Shown in pieces: positions 34,682-43,112 of a stretch of DNA of 64,000 nucleotides. Origin of the DNA: JAXGZG01 sp050952065. Its GTDB lineage: Bacteria > Bacillota > Sulfobacillia > Fermentithermobacillales > Fermentithermobacillaceae. Positions within the stretch are counted from its first letter, which is position 1, and each line of letters opens with the position of its first letter. Below the pieces are notes generated by a model. It saw nothing but the letters and a program-made list of their open reading frames with translations, was not told the origin of the DNA and searched no databases. The DNA lies in assembly GCA_050952065.1 (NCBI GenBank), contig JBMNKF010000001.1, positions 310,001-374,000 of the forward strand, in the 5' to 3' direction. A program made the position numbers and the translations under genes.

Positions 34682-35187
34682 TCGTACAGATGAGCACACC
34701 ATCCAGCCAAAGAATGAAGAGACATGAATCAAGGATTCTGGCGCTGTCGGCGCTTTTTTGTTGGGAGGTCGGAAAAGGCTCTCCCGAGGATGCGTTCAGT
34801 CAAGTTGCCAAGGATTTCTTCGGAGCCGACACCGAACCCGGTGGAGTGGAACAGCACGATTATTCGGGCAAGTTGTTCTTGGCCGCAGTGACGAACGTGT
34901 CCGAAATAGACCGTGCCATCTCAAGGTCTTCCCAGGGATGGCAGGTGTCTCGAATGCCGAAAGTGGACCTCTCCATACTCAGGCTCGCCATAGCGGAGGC
35001 TCGGTACCTGAAAGAAACACCCATAGAAGTAGTAATCGACGAAGCGCTAGAGCTGTCCAAGGAGTTCAGCACTTACGCTTCGCCGAGGTTCGTTAACGGG
35101 GTGCTGATGGGAGTCTTTCGGCAGTTGGGTATGGTGCCCACAGTTCCAGAACAGCAATGCGATCAAGGGAGACGGGAGGATACCTGA
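34678..35187 (+). CDS. nusB: Transcription antitermination factor NusB
   Basis: The product is about 169 residues, helical, with family segments RILALSALFCWEVG, WQVSRMPKVDLSILRLAIAEA and IEVVIDEALELSKEFSTYASPRFVNGVL. With NusE it binds boxA of rRNA leaders and prevents early termination. GTG 34678 overlaps the previous stop (GTGA); ATG 34690 is an alternative. Its stop overlaps the next start (TGATG). Confidence 0.94.
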   Translation: MIVQMSTPSSQRMKRHESRILALSALFCWEVGKGSPEDAFSQVAKDFFGADTEPGGVEQHDYSGKLFLAAVTNVSEIDRAISRSSQGWQVSRMPKVDLSILRLAIAEARYLKETPIEVVIDEALELSKEFSTYASPRFVNGVLMGVFRQLGMVPTVPEQQCDQGRREDT

Positions 35188-36023
35188 TGAACGAAATTCT
35201 AACCAAGAAAGTCTTGACTCCTGTGACTAAACTCATTGTGGTCAAGACCCCCTACGTAGCCGCAAGAGCCGAACCAGGTCAGTTCATCATATTGCGGGTC
35301 AGGGAGGAAGGCGAAAGGATTCCCCTTACAATTGCAGACTACGATAGGGAAGCCGGAACAATCACTTTGGTTTATCAAGAGGTGGGGCTTACCACGCGGC
35401 TTTTGGGTAGACTGGAGGTCGGCGACACTATCTTGAACCTTGTGGGTCCCCTGGGTGTACCTGCCGAGTTGCCGCATTCAGGGACAGTAGTTGCGGTAGC
35501 CGGCGGAGTTGGGGTTGCTCCTATCTACCCCAAGTGCAAGGAACTTCACAGAAGGGGCGTCAAAGTGGTGAGCATCATCGGTGCTCGCTCTAAGGACCTT
35601 CTAATACTGGAAGATGAGATGCGATCGGTTTCCGACGAAGTGCATATTTGCACAGACGACGGAAGTCTTGGTTTCAAAGGCTTTGTGTCGGACAAGCTTA
35701 AGGAGCTTATCGAAAGCGGCCTTAAGGCAGATGAGGTTGTGGCTATTGGGCCCATGCCAATGATGAGAGCCACCTGTGAGGTCACACGGCCGTACCAACT
35801 CCGCACCTGGGTGTCCATGAATCCGATTATGGTGGACGGTACAGGAATGTGCGGTGCCTGCCGAGTCACCGTGGGCGGCGAGACTAAGTTCTGCTGCGTA
35901 GATGGCCCCATGTTTGACGGGCATTTGGTGGATTGGGAAGAAGCGTGGAGAAGGGCCAACGTGTACAGGGACGAGGAGAAGGTTGCCATGGAGCGTTGCC
36001 CCAACTGCGGAGGTGAGAAGTAA
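35187..36023 (+). CDS. NfnA/SudB-like FAD/NAD-binding ferredoxin oxidoreductase subunit
   Basis: The 278-residue protein has the ferredoxin-reductase layout: an FAD-binding barrel (AEPGQFIILRV, ERIPLTIADYD), an NAD-binding domain (TVVAVAGGVGVAPIYPKCKEL), and a C-terminal iron-sulfur cluster region with Cys in GMCGACRVTVGG and FCCVDGPMFDG. With the next gene it forms a pair like NfnAB (electron-bifurcating transhydrogenase using ferredoxin, NADH and NADPH) or sulfide dehydrogenase SudAB. GGGAGGATACCTG precedes ATG 35187, which overlaps the nusB stop. The two alternatives cannot be separated by sequence reading alone. Confidence 0.9.
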   Translation: MNEILTKKVLTPVTKLIVVKTPYVAARAEPGQFIILRVREEGERIPLTIADYDREAGTITLVYQEVGLTTRLLGRLEVGDTILNLVGPLGVPAELPHSGTVVAVAGGVGVAPIYPKCKELHRRGVKVVSIIGARSKDLLILEDEMRSVSDEVHICTDDGSLGFKGFVSDKLKELIESGLKADEVVAIGPMPMMRATCEVTRPYQLRTWVSMNPIMVDGTGMCGACRVTVGGETKFCCVDGPMFDGHLVDWEEAWRRANVYRDEEKVAMERCPNCGGEK

Positions 36024-37492
36024 TGGCGTTGAAGAAGAGAGTTCCCATGCCCATGCAGGACCCTGCAGTCCGTACCAGAAACTTCGAACCCGTTGCTCTG
36101 GGTTATACCGAGGAGCAAGCCCTAGAGGAAGCCGCCAGATGCCTCCAATGCAAGAATCCCCTATGTGTTCAAGGATGTCCCGTATCTGTTAATATCCCGA
36201 CTTTCATAGGGCTCATAAAGGAGAAGAAATACCAAGAAGCCATAGACACTATTAAGGCCACCAACAGTCTTCCGGCTGTCTGCGGAAGAGTTTGTCCCCA
36301 GGAGACCCAGTGCGAATCCAAGTGCGTGCTTGTCAGGACGGGTCAGCCTATCGCCATTGGGCGCTTGGAGAGGTTTGCGGCAGATTGGGAGATTGAGAAC
36401 GCCGAAGGCCTTGCTGAGGAAGGGACACCCTGTCAAGAGGCTTTCGAAGAGCAGGTTTGCCGGCAGAACCAAGGCAACGGAGGCGTATCCAAGGCGCCAT
36501 CCAACAGCAAGAAGGTTGCTGTTGTGGGGGCGGGCCCTGCGGGTCTTACCTGTGCCGGGGACTTGGCCAAGATGGGATATGAGGTCACCATTTTCGAGTC
36601 GCTGCACGCCGCGGGCGGTGTCCTCATCTATGGCATTCCCGAGTTCCGACTTCCCAAGGATGTGGTCAGGCGCGAGGTGGATTATGTAAAGAGCCTGGGA
36701 GTCAAGATTGAGACCGACGTTGTGATTGGACGAACGCTCACTATAGATGACCTGTTTGATGACGGTTATGAGGCTGTGTTCGTGGCTTCGGGTGCCGGGC
36801 TGCCCATGTTTATGCGTATTCCCGGCGAGAACCTAAACGGTGTATACTCGGCCAATGAATGGCTAACTAGGATTAACCTTATGAGGGCCTGGGAGTTCCC
36901 CGAGTTCGACACCCCCATAAAGTACGGCAAGAAGGTCGCGGTTGTGGGAGCGGGGAATGTGGCCATGGACGCAGTCCGTTCGTCTCTGCGCCTCGGTGCC
37001 GAAAAAGCCATGATAGTGTACCGGAGAGGCCGTCAAGAGATGCCCGCGAGAGCAGAAGAGATCGAGAATGCCGAGGAAGAGGGCGTCGAGTTACATCTTC
37101 TGACTAACCCGGTCAGGGTTATAGGAAATGAAAAGGGCTGGGTTACCGGACTTGAATGCATCAAGATGGAATTAGGCGAACCCGACAAGTCCGGACGAAG
37201 ACGCCCAGTACCGATCAAGGGCTCCGAACACGTGCTGGAGTGCGACACCGTCATCATGGCGCTGGGTACAAGCCCCAACCCCATTATCTTTCAGACCACC
37301 CAGGGCCTTGAGGCTGAGACCTGGGGTGGGCTGAGAGCGCGCGAGGGCACCGGCCGCACGACTCGCCCGCGAGTCTGGGCAGGCGGTGACGCCGTGACCG
37401 GTTCGGCTACGGTTATCTTGGCCATGGGTGCGGGCAAAGAGGCTGCCAAGGACATAGACGAGTACCTTCGAAGCGGTAGTGCTGAGTGGTAA
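36023..37492 (+). CDS. NfnB/GltD-like NADPH oxidoreductase subunit
   Basis: The 489-residue product is often labelled 'NADPH-dependent glutamate synthase'. The N-terminal domain has [4Fe-4S] cysteines (CLQCKNPLCVQGCPV, CGRVCPQETQCESKCV). An FAD-binding GAGPAGLTCAG near residue 170 and an NADPH-binding GAGNVAMDAVRS near residue 312 follow, and the closing VWAGGDAVTGSATVILAMGAG is the final FAD motif. Its ATG shares a base with the upstream stop (TAATG), so the subunits are made together. With no large glutamate synthase subunit nearby, an NfnB or SudA role is likelier than glutamate synthesis. Confidence 0.9.
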   Translation: MALKKRVPMPMQDPAVRTRNFEPVALGYTEEQALEEAARCLQCKNPLCVQGCPVSVNIPTFIGLIKEKKYQEAIDTIKATNSLPAVCGRVCPQETQCESKCVLVRTGQPIAIGRLERFAADWEIENAEGLAEEGTPCQEAFEEQVCRQNQGNGGVSKAPSNSKKVAVVGAGPAGLTCAGDLAKMGYEVTIFESLHAAGGVLIYGIPEFRLPKDVVRREVDYVKSLGVKIETDVVIGRTLTIDDLFDDGYEAVFVASGAGLPMFMRIPGENLNGVYSANEWLTRINLMRAWEFPEFDTPIKYGKKVAVVGAGNVAMDAVRSSLRLGAEKAMIVYRRGRQEMPARAEEIENAEEEGVELHLLTNPVRVIGNEKGWVTGLECIKMELGEPDKSGRRRPVPIKGSEHVLECDTVIMALGTSPNPIIFQTTQGLEAETWGGLRAREGTGRTTRPRVWAGGDAVTGSATVILAMGAGKEAAKDIDEYLRSGSAEW

Positions 37493-37533
37493 TGATCTCG
37501 GTCCCAGTCTGAACGACGAGAGGTGGTAGGGAA

Positions 37534-38769
37534 GTGTTACCTGCTCAGGACCTGATTTCTGTTAGTCAGCTCAACGCATACGTTAAGGATGTGTTGTGGA
37601 AGGACGATTTCCTGAGGCAGGTACTGGTCAGAGGAGAGATCGCCAATCTCCGAAACTACTCCGGCCACCTTTACTTCACACTCAAAGATGAAAAGGCGAG
37701 CGTGCGTGCGGTAATGTGGAGGAGCGACGCCGCTCGCCTTGCTTTCTTGCCCAAAGATGGAACACAGGTTGTGGTCGCGGGCGGTGTGTCTGTTTTCGAG
37801 CGGGACGGTATCTACCAGGTTTATGTAAACTACATGGAGCCCTCGGGTCTGGGTGCCTTGTATGCCGCTCTTGAGAAACTGAAGGCCAAGCTGGAGAAAG
37901 AAGGGCTTTTTTCCGCCGAAAGGAAGCGTCCCTTGCCCCGGTTTCCTCGTAAGATCGGCCTCGTCACGTCGCTGAGGGGTGCGGCCGTCAAGGACATTGT
38001 GACGTGCGGCCGTAGGAGGTTCCCCGGAGTCCACTTTGTGGCCGTGGACGTTAAGGTCCAGGGCGAAGGTGCTCCCAGGGAAATCGCCATGGGAATTCAG
38101 ATCCTGAACAGAGTGCCGGGCGTTGACGTAATCATCGTCGGACGGGGCGGCGGTTCTCAGGAGGATCTCTTTGTCTTCAATGATGAGATAGTCGCAAGAG
38201 CCATCTTCAACTCAAAGGCTGTGGTGGTTTCGGCGGTCGGCCATGAGAGAGACGTGACTGTGGCGGACTTAGTGGCTGATGTGCGTGCCGCGACTCCCAC
38301 TCATGCCGCTGAACTTGTGGTGCCGGACGCACTATCGCTTCGGGCGCAGATTCGCAGTCTAACGGATAATGCCCGTACCCACATGTACGCGCTATTGGGT
38401 GGGTATAGGCAGGCTCTCGGACTCTTGCGGTCGCGCCCAGCCTTGCAGAGACCCGATTGGTTCCTTGTTTCTGCTCGTGAAACATCGGTCAGACTTAGGG
38501 AGGATCTCGAATACTCGATGGCTGCCAGGCTCGATCGTGAAAGAAACGCCTTGGCATCGTCAGTAGCTCGGCTGGACGCTCTGTCTCCGCTTCGTATACT
38601 GTCTCGTGGCTATAGCCTTGCTCAACTCCTTCCCGATATGGAGATTGTGCGGCGTCACGAAGATGCTCCACGAGGGTCAAGACTGCGCTTGACGCTCCAT
38701 GAGGGCGAACTCATTTGTCTCGTGGAGGAATCGAGCGCTGCTCCGTTTTTCAGGAGAGGAGATGATTAG
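37534..38769 (+). CDS. xseA: Exodeoxyribonuclease VII large subunit
   Basis: The 411-residue protein has the N-terminal OB fold (ISVSQLNAYVKDVL, VRGEIANLRNYSGHLYFTLKD) and the catalytic domain with GLVTSLRGAAVKDI, VIIVGRGGGSQEDLFVFND and VVVSAVGHERDVTVADLVAD. ExoVII degrades single-stranded DNA and works in repair. The start is GTG 37534 behind GGTGGTAGG. It is followed directly by xseB. Confidence 0.96.
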   Translation: MLPAQDLISVSQLNAYVKDVLWKDDFLRQVLVRGEIANLRNYSGHLYFTLKDEKASVRAVMWRSDAARLAFLPKDGTQVVVAGGVSVFERDGIYQVYVNYMEPSGLGALYAALEKLKAKLEKEGLFSAERKRPLPRFPRKIGLVTSLRGAAVKDIVTCGRRRFPGVHFVAVDVKVQGEGAPREIAMGIQILNRVPGVDVIIVGRGGGSQEDLFVFNDEIVARAIFNSKAVVVSAVGHERDVTVADLVADVRAATPTHAAELVVPDALSLRAQIRSLTDNARTHMYALLGGYRQALGLLRSRPALQRPDWFLVSARETSVRLREDLEYSMAARLDRERNALASSVARLDALSPLRILSRGYSLAQLLPDMEIVRRHEDAPRGSRLRLTLHEGELICLVEESSAAPFFRRGDD

Positions 38770-39087
38770 TTGCTGGATAAGGATAAGATGATAGGAGATA
38801 AGGATGCCGTAAAGGCTCCCGAACCAGAAGAGAAGGGTTCCCTGGCGATCGAACTCCAAGATGAGATGGACTTTGCCGAGACTATGAAGCGGCTTGAGCA
38901 TATTGTGAAGTCTCTGGAAAGCGGTGCCCTTTCCTTGGAGGATTCGCTGAAAGGGTTTGAGGAGGGAATAAGGCTGGCCAGACACCTAGAGTCCATTCTA
39001 GACAGGGCCGAAAGGAAGGTCCAGGAAATCCTGAACCAGCCTGATGGAGTTATAGATGGCGAGGATTTGGCCGGTGGGGACGTCTAA
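38770..39087 (+). CDS. xseB: Exodeoxyribonuclease VII small subunit
   Basis: The 105-residue product contains the family core DFAETMKRLEHIVKSLESGALSLEDSL..FEEGIRLARHLESILDRAERKV in residues 34-89; the first 33 residues are an acidic extension. It binds XseA to make active ExoVII. TTG 38770 follows GAGAGGAGATG directly after the xseA stop; an ATG at 38797 is another possible start. Confidence 0.93.
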   Translation: MLDKDKMIGDKDAVKAPEPEEKGSLAIELQDEMDFAETMKRLEHIVKSLESGALSLEDSLKGFEEGIRLARHLESILDRAERKVQEILNQPDGVIDGEDLAGGDV

Positions 39088-39101
39088 TCAGGTCGGGTGT
39101 C

Positions 39102-39977
39102 ATGAGACACGATTCGGAGGAGTGCCGATTGTCACAAGTTGAGGATCTTGAGAAATACCGTTCGCTTCTAGACGACGCTCTCTACCAGGCAACTGCCCAT
39201 TACGCCACGGGCGTCGAGTCTATAAAGGATGCTATGGCCTATGCAGTAGAAGGAGGTAAGAGGCTTCGAGGTGCCACGGTTCTGGCGGTGGCCGAAGACC
39301 TAGGTTCGGGAGTGGATAAGGCGCTCGGCGCCGCTCTTGCAGTCGAAATGGTTCACGCCTACTCTCTGGTTCACGACGACCTCCCGTGTATGGACGATGA
39401 TGACTTCCGTCGCGGTAAGCCTTCATGCCACAAGAAGTTCGGGGAGGCGCTGGCGCTTCTGGCAGGAGATGCGCTCCTGACAGCCGCATTCGAGATCATT
39501 GCCACATACGGAGCGCTGCCTCTAGATAGACGGACTCTCTGTGTCAGGGTGCTAGCTCAGGCGGCCGGGCCTGGAGGAATGGTAGCCGGCCAGGTTGTCG
39601 ATTTGGCCCTCGAGGGCAGGCAGCTTGGACCCGACGCGGTCACGTTCATGTACAGTCTGAAAACTGGCGCCTTGTTTGGGGCTGCGGCCAAACTGGGCGC
39701 GTTGGCCGCCAACGCTTCAGAGGACATTTTGAGGGCCGCCGAGAGCTGGGGGAAGAACTTCGGATTGGCATTTCAAATAATCGACGATATTGATGACCTT
39801 GACGAAGGAGGCAAAGAGTCGGTCAAAGACACTGTCATTAAGGAAGTGTCTCTGGACTATGCGGTAGCCTTGGCTAGGTCCAGGCTTGATGACAGCCTGG
39901 CTGCTCTTGGGCCATTTGGCGGAAAAGGCAATTTCCTCAGAGAGCTATCCCTAAGATACCTCGACAAGATAAAGTAA
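39102..39977 (+). CDS. ispA: Farnesyl/geranyl diphosphate synthase
   Basis: The 291-residue protein is a trans-polyprenyl synthase. Its first aspartate motif is DDLPCMDDDD and the second is DDIDD in FQIIDDIDDLDE; GGKRLRGATVL and LKTGALFGAAAKLG are further family segments. It condenses IPP with allylic diphosphates for quinone and cell-wall lipid carriers, fed by dxs three genes on. The exact chain length is not certain. ATG 39102 is weakly served by a GTCGGGTG stretch; TTG 39130 is an alternative. Confidence 0.94.
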   Translation: MRHDSEECRLSQVEDLEKYRSLLDDALYQATAHYATGVESIKDAMAYAVEGGKRLRGATVLAVAEDLGSGVDKALGAALAVEMVHAYSLVHDDLPCMDDDDFRRGKPSCHKKFGEALALLAGDALLTAAFEIIATYGALPLDRRTLCVRVLAQAAGPGGMVAGQVVDLALEGRQLGPDAVTFMYSLKTGALFGAAAKLGALAANASEDILRAAESWGKNFGLAFQIIDDIDDLDEGGKESVKDTVIKEVSLDYAVALARSRLDDSLAALGPFGGKGNFLRELSLRYLDKIK

Positions 39978-40000
39978 GCTGCCTTAATTCATCAGCGCTT

Positions 40001-40029
40001 TTGCAAAACCCACCTTACGCAGGTATAAT
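40001..40029 (+). promoter_or_regulatory. Sigma-A promoter of the OLE RNA
   Basis: TTGCAA at 40001-40006 and a perfect TATAAT at 40024-40029 are separated by exactly 17 bases. Transcription should begin near 40036. It lies just after ispA and directly before the structured RNA region. Confidence 0.8.
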
Positions 40030-40035
40030 AGGTTT

Positions 40036-40560
40036 CGCGACACAATAGCAGAACTCCGGGAGGGCGCAGTATTCTAGTGGGCTCTCCCGCTCCCAAGGCG
40101 GGGCTAAAAATCCGTCGCGGGCCATGCCTGTATCGCCCTAGACTGGCCGGTTGCGCCCAGCTTCCGGCTGATTTAGGGAGAAGGAAAAGAGGGAACCCTA
40201 CAATGGCATGTAGGTCACATGGAGATACACTCCCTCTTTTCGCGAGGTCGGATTTTCCCGTAGAGTGACCGACCTTCTGGGCGAATCTTTAATGGCCTGT
40301 CTTGAGTGGTTGGGCAGGATGGTTCCTCCTGAAAGCCTTACTGCAAAAAAGACTAGGGGCGGGGGCCTTAGAGGAAATCTCCTAGACTGTCCAAAACGGG
40401 CGTTTGCGGGGTTGCGGTGTGAACTAAGTGGTGATCCAGCGCTGCTTTGGGCGACCGGGCAGAGTAGTCTTAAAGGGGAACCGCCTTATGGGCGAAAGCC
40501 GGGGTTGGCTACTGGGAAAGCCTGCTGGACCTCAAGTCACAAGATTCACCGCAGATGCTG
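40036..40560 (+). ncRNA. ole: OLE RNA (ornate, large, extremophilic)
   Basis: A 607-base protein-free stretch lies between ispA and a small membrane protein gene followed by dxs. This is the known site of OLE RNA in extremophilic and anaerobic Firmicutes, between isoprenoid genes and oapA. It has its own promoter and many strong helices. Pairs are 40057-62/40084-89 (CGGGAG/CTCCCG), 40184-94/40231-41 (11 exact pairs), an enclosed 40197-202/40209-214 (CCTACA/TGTAGG), and 40245-51/40269-75 (AGGTCGG/CCGACCT). A 3' domain is closed by 40435-40/40524-29 (TCCAGC/GCTGGA) and holds 40463-67/40509-13, 40479-82/40503-06 and 40482-85/40491-94. OLE RNA binds OapA at the membrane and helps cells tolerate alcohol, cold and magnesium stress. 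The 3' end is not visible exactly and may run into the oapA leader. Confidence 0.87.
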
Positions 40561-40584
40561 CCCCTCGGAGGTTCAACCGGCACG

Positions 40585-41217
40585 ATGCCAGACGATGCGC
40601 CTAGGCAAACCAGATTGCTCCGGAAAAGGAAGTGCCAGAAATCCACCGAGAGATCCAAAAAGCAAGGCAAGGGCTGGACTATCGGCGGAGTCTTGGGATT
40701 GTGGGGCGGGGCTTTCGTGCTGAGTTTTTTCATGAATGCCTTGCTTGAAGGAATTGCTGACCAAATACCCACTTATCTTGGTTTCCCGTTGCTCCTAGCA
40801 GTAGTCCTCGTGGGAGTCCTCTGTGACGGAATCGGACTCGCCAGCGCCAGAGCCCAGAAGGAGAGGTTATTGGCTATGGCGTCTCGAAAAGTATCTGGAG
40901 CCCGGGAAGCTCTATGGTTTGTCCGGAACGCCTCGGCTGTCTCATCCGTCTTTAGTGATCTGCTGGGCGATGTTTCAGCCACCGTATCAGGGGCGATCGC
41001 CGTAGCCCTGGTCTTCAGATTGGGAACAGCTAGAGAAGGCGTAAGCACCACTCTAATGGCCAGCATAGGAGTAGGTGCGGTTTCTGCAATGACAGTGGGC
41101 GGCAAAGCCCTGTTCAAACCTTTCGCACTGAGGTACGCTGAGGTTATGATTTTGTCTGTGGGCAAGACCTGGAGGTTTATCGCCCGGGTTCTGGGAGGAC
41201 GGCAGAAGCGAAAATGA
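40585..41217 (+). CDS. oapA: OLE-associated membrane protein OapA
   Basis: The 210-residue product has a strongly basic N terminus (RLLRKRKCQKSTERSKKQGKG), suited to RNA contact. About four membrane helices follow (IGGVLGLWGGAFVLSFFMNAL, LGFPLLLAVVLVGVLCDGIG, VSATVSGAIAVALVF, LMASIGVGAVSAMTVGGKAL), then a basic C terminus. Position directly after the OLE RNA and before dxs matches oapA. ATG 40585 is preferred, with GGAGGT 12 bases before; ATG 40555 would lie within the RNA's 3' region. The protein recruits OLE RNA to the membrane and, as I recall, shows similarity to CNNM-type magnesium transporters. Its stop overlaps the dxs start (ATGA). Confidence 0.88.
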   Translation: MPDDAPRQTRLLRKRKCQKSTERSKKQGKGWTIGGVLGLWGGAFVLSFFMNALLEGIADQIPTYLGFPLLLAVVLVGVLCDGIGLASARAQKERLLAMASRKVSGAREALWFVRNASAVSSVFSDLLGDVSATVSGAIAVALVFRLGTAREGVSTTLMASIGVGAVSAMTVGGKALFKPFALRYAEVMILSVGKTWRFIARVLGGRQKRK

Positions 41218-43112
41218 GTGTCAACCTGTGGGACATAAGGTCTCCTAAGGATATAAGAAGCCTCGGGCCCAAAGAAATGAAAGACTTGGCGAAAAAACTT
41301 CGTGCGGAGATAGTGGAGACAGTTTCGACAAACGGCGGACACTTGGCTTCGTCCTTGGGTGTGGTAGAACTCACCCTGGCTTTGCATACCGCCTTCGATA
41401 CTCCCAAGGACACAATAGTCTGGGATGTGGGACACCAATCCTACGCCCACAAACTCATAACCGGACGCTATCGAGAGTTCCGCACTCTCAGGAAATTTGG
41501 AGGCCTATCAGGCTATCCAAAGAGGCAGGAAAGCGTCTACGACGTTTACGATACGGGCCATGCTTCGGGCTCGATTTCTTATGCCCTGGGCTTGGCCAAG
41601 GCAAGAGACTTGTCAAATGAAGACTACAACGTTGTGGCCGTGATAGGCGACGGGGCCTTGACCTCGGGCTTGGCTTACGAAGGTTTGAACAATGCGGGGG
41701 AATTGAGGACAAGGATTATCGTGGTTCTCAACGACAACTCTATGTCCATTTCCGAAAGCGTGGGCGGTATCAGCTATTACCTGACGGCGCTTCGTCTGGC
41801 ACCGGCCTATAGGTCTACCAAAGCCCGGTTTGAGCACGTTCTCAAGAGCATGCCTAATCTTGGATCTCGCACTTTGTCGTTGCTAAGAAGGTTCAAAGGC
41901 GGCCTAAAGCACTTCCTTTTTCCCGAATCATGGTTTGAGTCTCTGGGGTTTCGCTACTACGGGCCCATTGACGGCCACGACATAGAAGGGCTTCAAAAGG
42001 TATTTGAGGACGCAAAACGCCTAAACGAACCGGTTTTGGTGCATGTGGTGACTCAGAAAGGAAAAGGGTACGGTCCCGCAGAGGCCGAGCCAGAGAAGTT
42101 TCATGGCCCTGGGCCCTTCGACCCAGTCACAGGGGAATTTCCCCCAAAACAGGGGGCACCTTCATGGAATCAGGTGTTCGGAGAGGCTATGTGCCGTTTT
42201 GCCGCAGACGACAAAAGGTTGGTGGCAATAACTGCTGCCATGTCCGATGGGACTGGGTTAGGTCAGTTTGGGCGCTTGTATCCAGAAAGGTTTTTCGATG
42301 TGGGCATCGCAGAGAGTCACGCAGTGACTTTCGCAGCGGGCCTTGCGCAAGGAGGACAGGTTCCGGTAGTCGCAATATATTCTACCTTCCTCCAGCGATC
42401 CTATGACCAGATTATAGAAGATGTGTGTCTCCAAGGGTCAAAAGTCGTGTTTGCCGTCGATCGTGCAGGGATAGTAGGCGAAGACGGAGAAACCCATCAC
42501 GGCGAGTTTGACCTGAGTTATCTGAGGCTTGTGCCGGGTCTTACTGTTATGGCTCCCAAAGATGAGCGGGAATTGGTCAACATGCTCTACACAGCTCTCC
42601 ACATTCCCGGGCCGTGTGCCATACGGTATCCCAGAGGCAGAGCCCAGGGAGTCCCTTACCGTGATGCCCTGGAGATGCCTGAATTTCTGTCCCCTGGGCA
42701 AGCCGAGATCATATCGGTTGGCCAGGATGTCAACCTGGTGGCTATAGGCAGCATGGTTTACCCGGCATTGCAGGCGTCGAAGATGTTGGAGGCCAAAGGA
42801 ATATCGTGCGGGGTGATCAACGCCCGGTATCTCACGCCCTTGGACAAACAGACCGTGTTTCAGGCTGCAGACAAGACCCCCGTGGTTGTTCTAGAAGAAA
42901 ACGTGGTGGTAGGAGGGTTGGGCGACGCAGTGCTAGACACCATGGCCGACATGTCTGGACAGGGCCTAATGCATGGGAGAGTTCTCAAAGTTGCCATCCC
43001 TAGAGAGTTTGTGACTCACGGCACCCAAGAGGAACTCCGGCGAGAGTTGGGACTTGACGCCGCCAGTATAGCCTCTAAAGTTGCAGGACTTCTAGGGAGG
43101 AGCATGGCGTGA
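41214..43112 (+). CDS. dxs: 1-deoxy-D-xylulose-5-phosphate synthase
   Basis: The 632-residue enzyme joins pyruvate and glyceraldehyde 3-phosphate in the first step of the MEP isoprenoid pathway, using thiamine diphosphate. It shows VWDVGHQSYAHKLITGR, the ThDP motif GDGALTSGLAYEGLNNAG with NDNSMSISESVGG, and the transketolase-type second half (FFDVGIAESHAVTFAAGLA, VFAVDRAGIVGEDGETHHG). ATG 41214 overlaps the oapA stop by four bases, tying its translation to that of the OLE partner protein. Confidence 0.97.
   Translation: MSVNLWDIRSPKDIRSLGPKEMKDLAKKLRAEIVETVSTNGGHLASSLGVVELTLALHTAFDTPKDTIVWDVGHQSYAHKLITGRYREFRTLRKFGGLSGYPKRQESVYDVYDTGHASGSISYALGLAKARDLSNEDYNVVAVIGDGALTSGLAYEGLNNAGELRTRIIVVLNDNSMSISESVGGISYYLTALRLAPAYRSTKARFEHVLKSMPNLGSRTLSLLRRFKGGLKHFLFPESWFESLGFRYYGPIDGHDIEGLQKVFEDAKRLNEPVLVHVVTQKGKGYGPAEAEPEKFHGPGPFDPVTGEFPPKQGAPSWNQVFGEAMCRFAADDKRLVAITAAMSDGTGLGQFGRLYPERFFDVGIAESHAVTFAAGLAQGGQVPVVAIYSTFLQRSYDQIIEDVCLQGSKVVFAVDRAGIVGEDGETHHGEFDLSYLRLVPGLTVMAPKDERELVNMLYTALHIPGPCAIRYPRGRAQGVPYRDALEMPEFLSPGQAEIISVGQDVNLVAIGSMVYPALQASKMLEAKGISCGVINARYLTPLDKQTVFQAADKTPVVVLEENVVVGGLGDAVLDTMADMSGQGLMHGRVLKVAIPREFVTHGTQEELRRELGLDAASIASKVAGLLGRSMA

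Noticed and set aside
36023..37492. Glutamate synthase small subunit
   Set aside because: No large subunit is nearby and the direct partner is an NfnA/SudB-like protein, so an NfnB/SudA role fits better.
40077..40723. Small proteins in the OLE region (63 and 152 residues)
   Set aside because: No ribosome sites or known folds; the region is explained by a structured RNA and the start of oapA.
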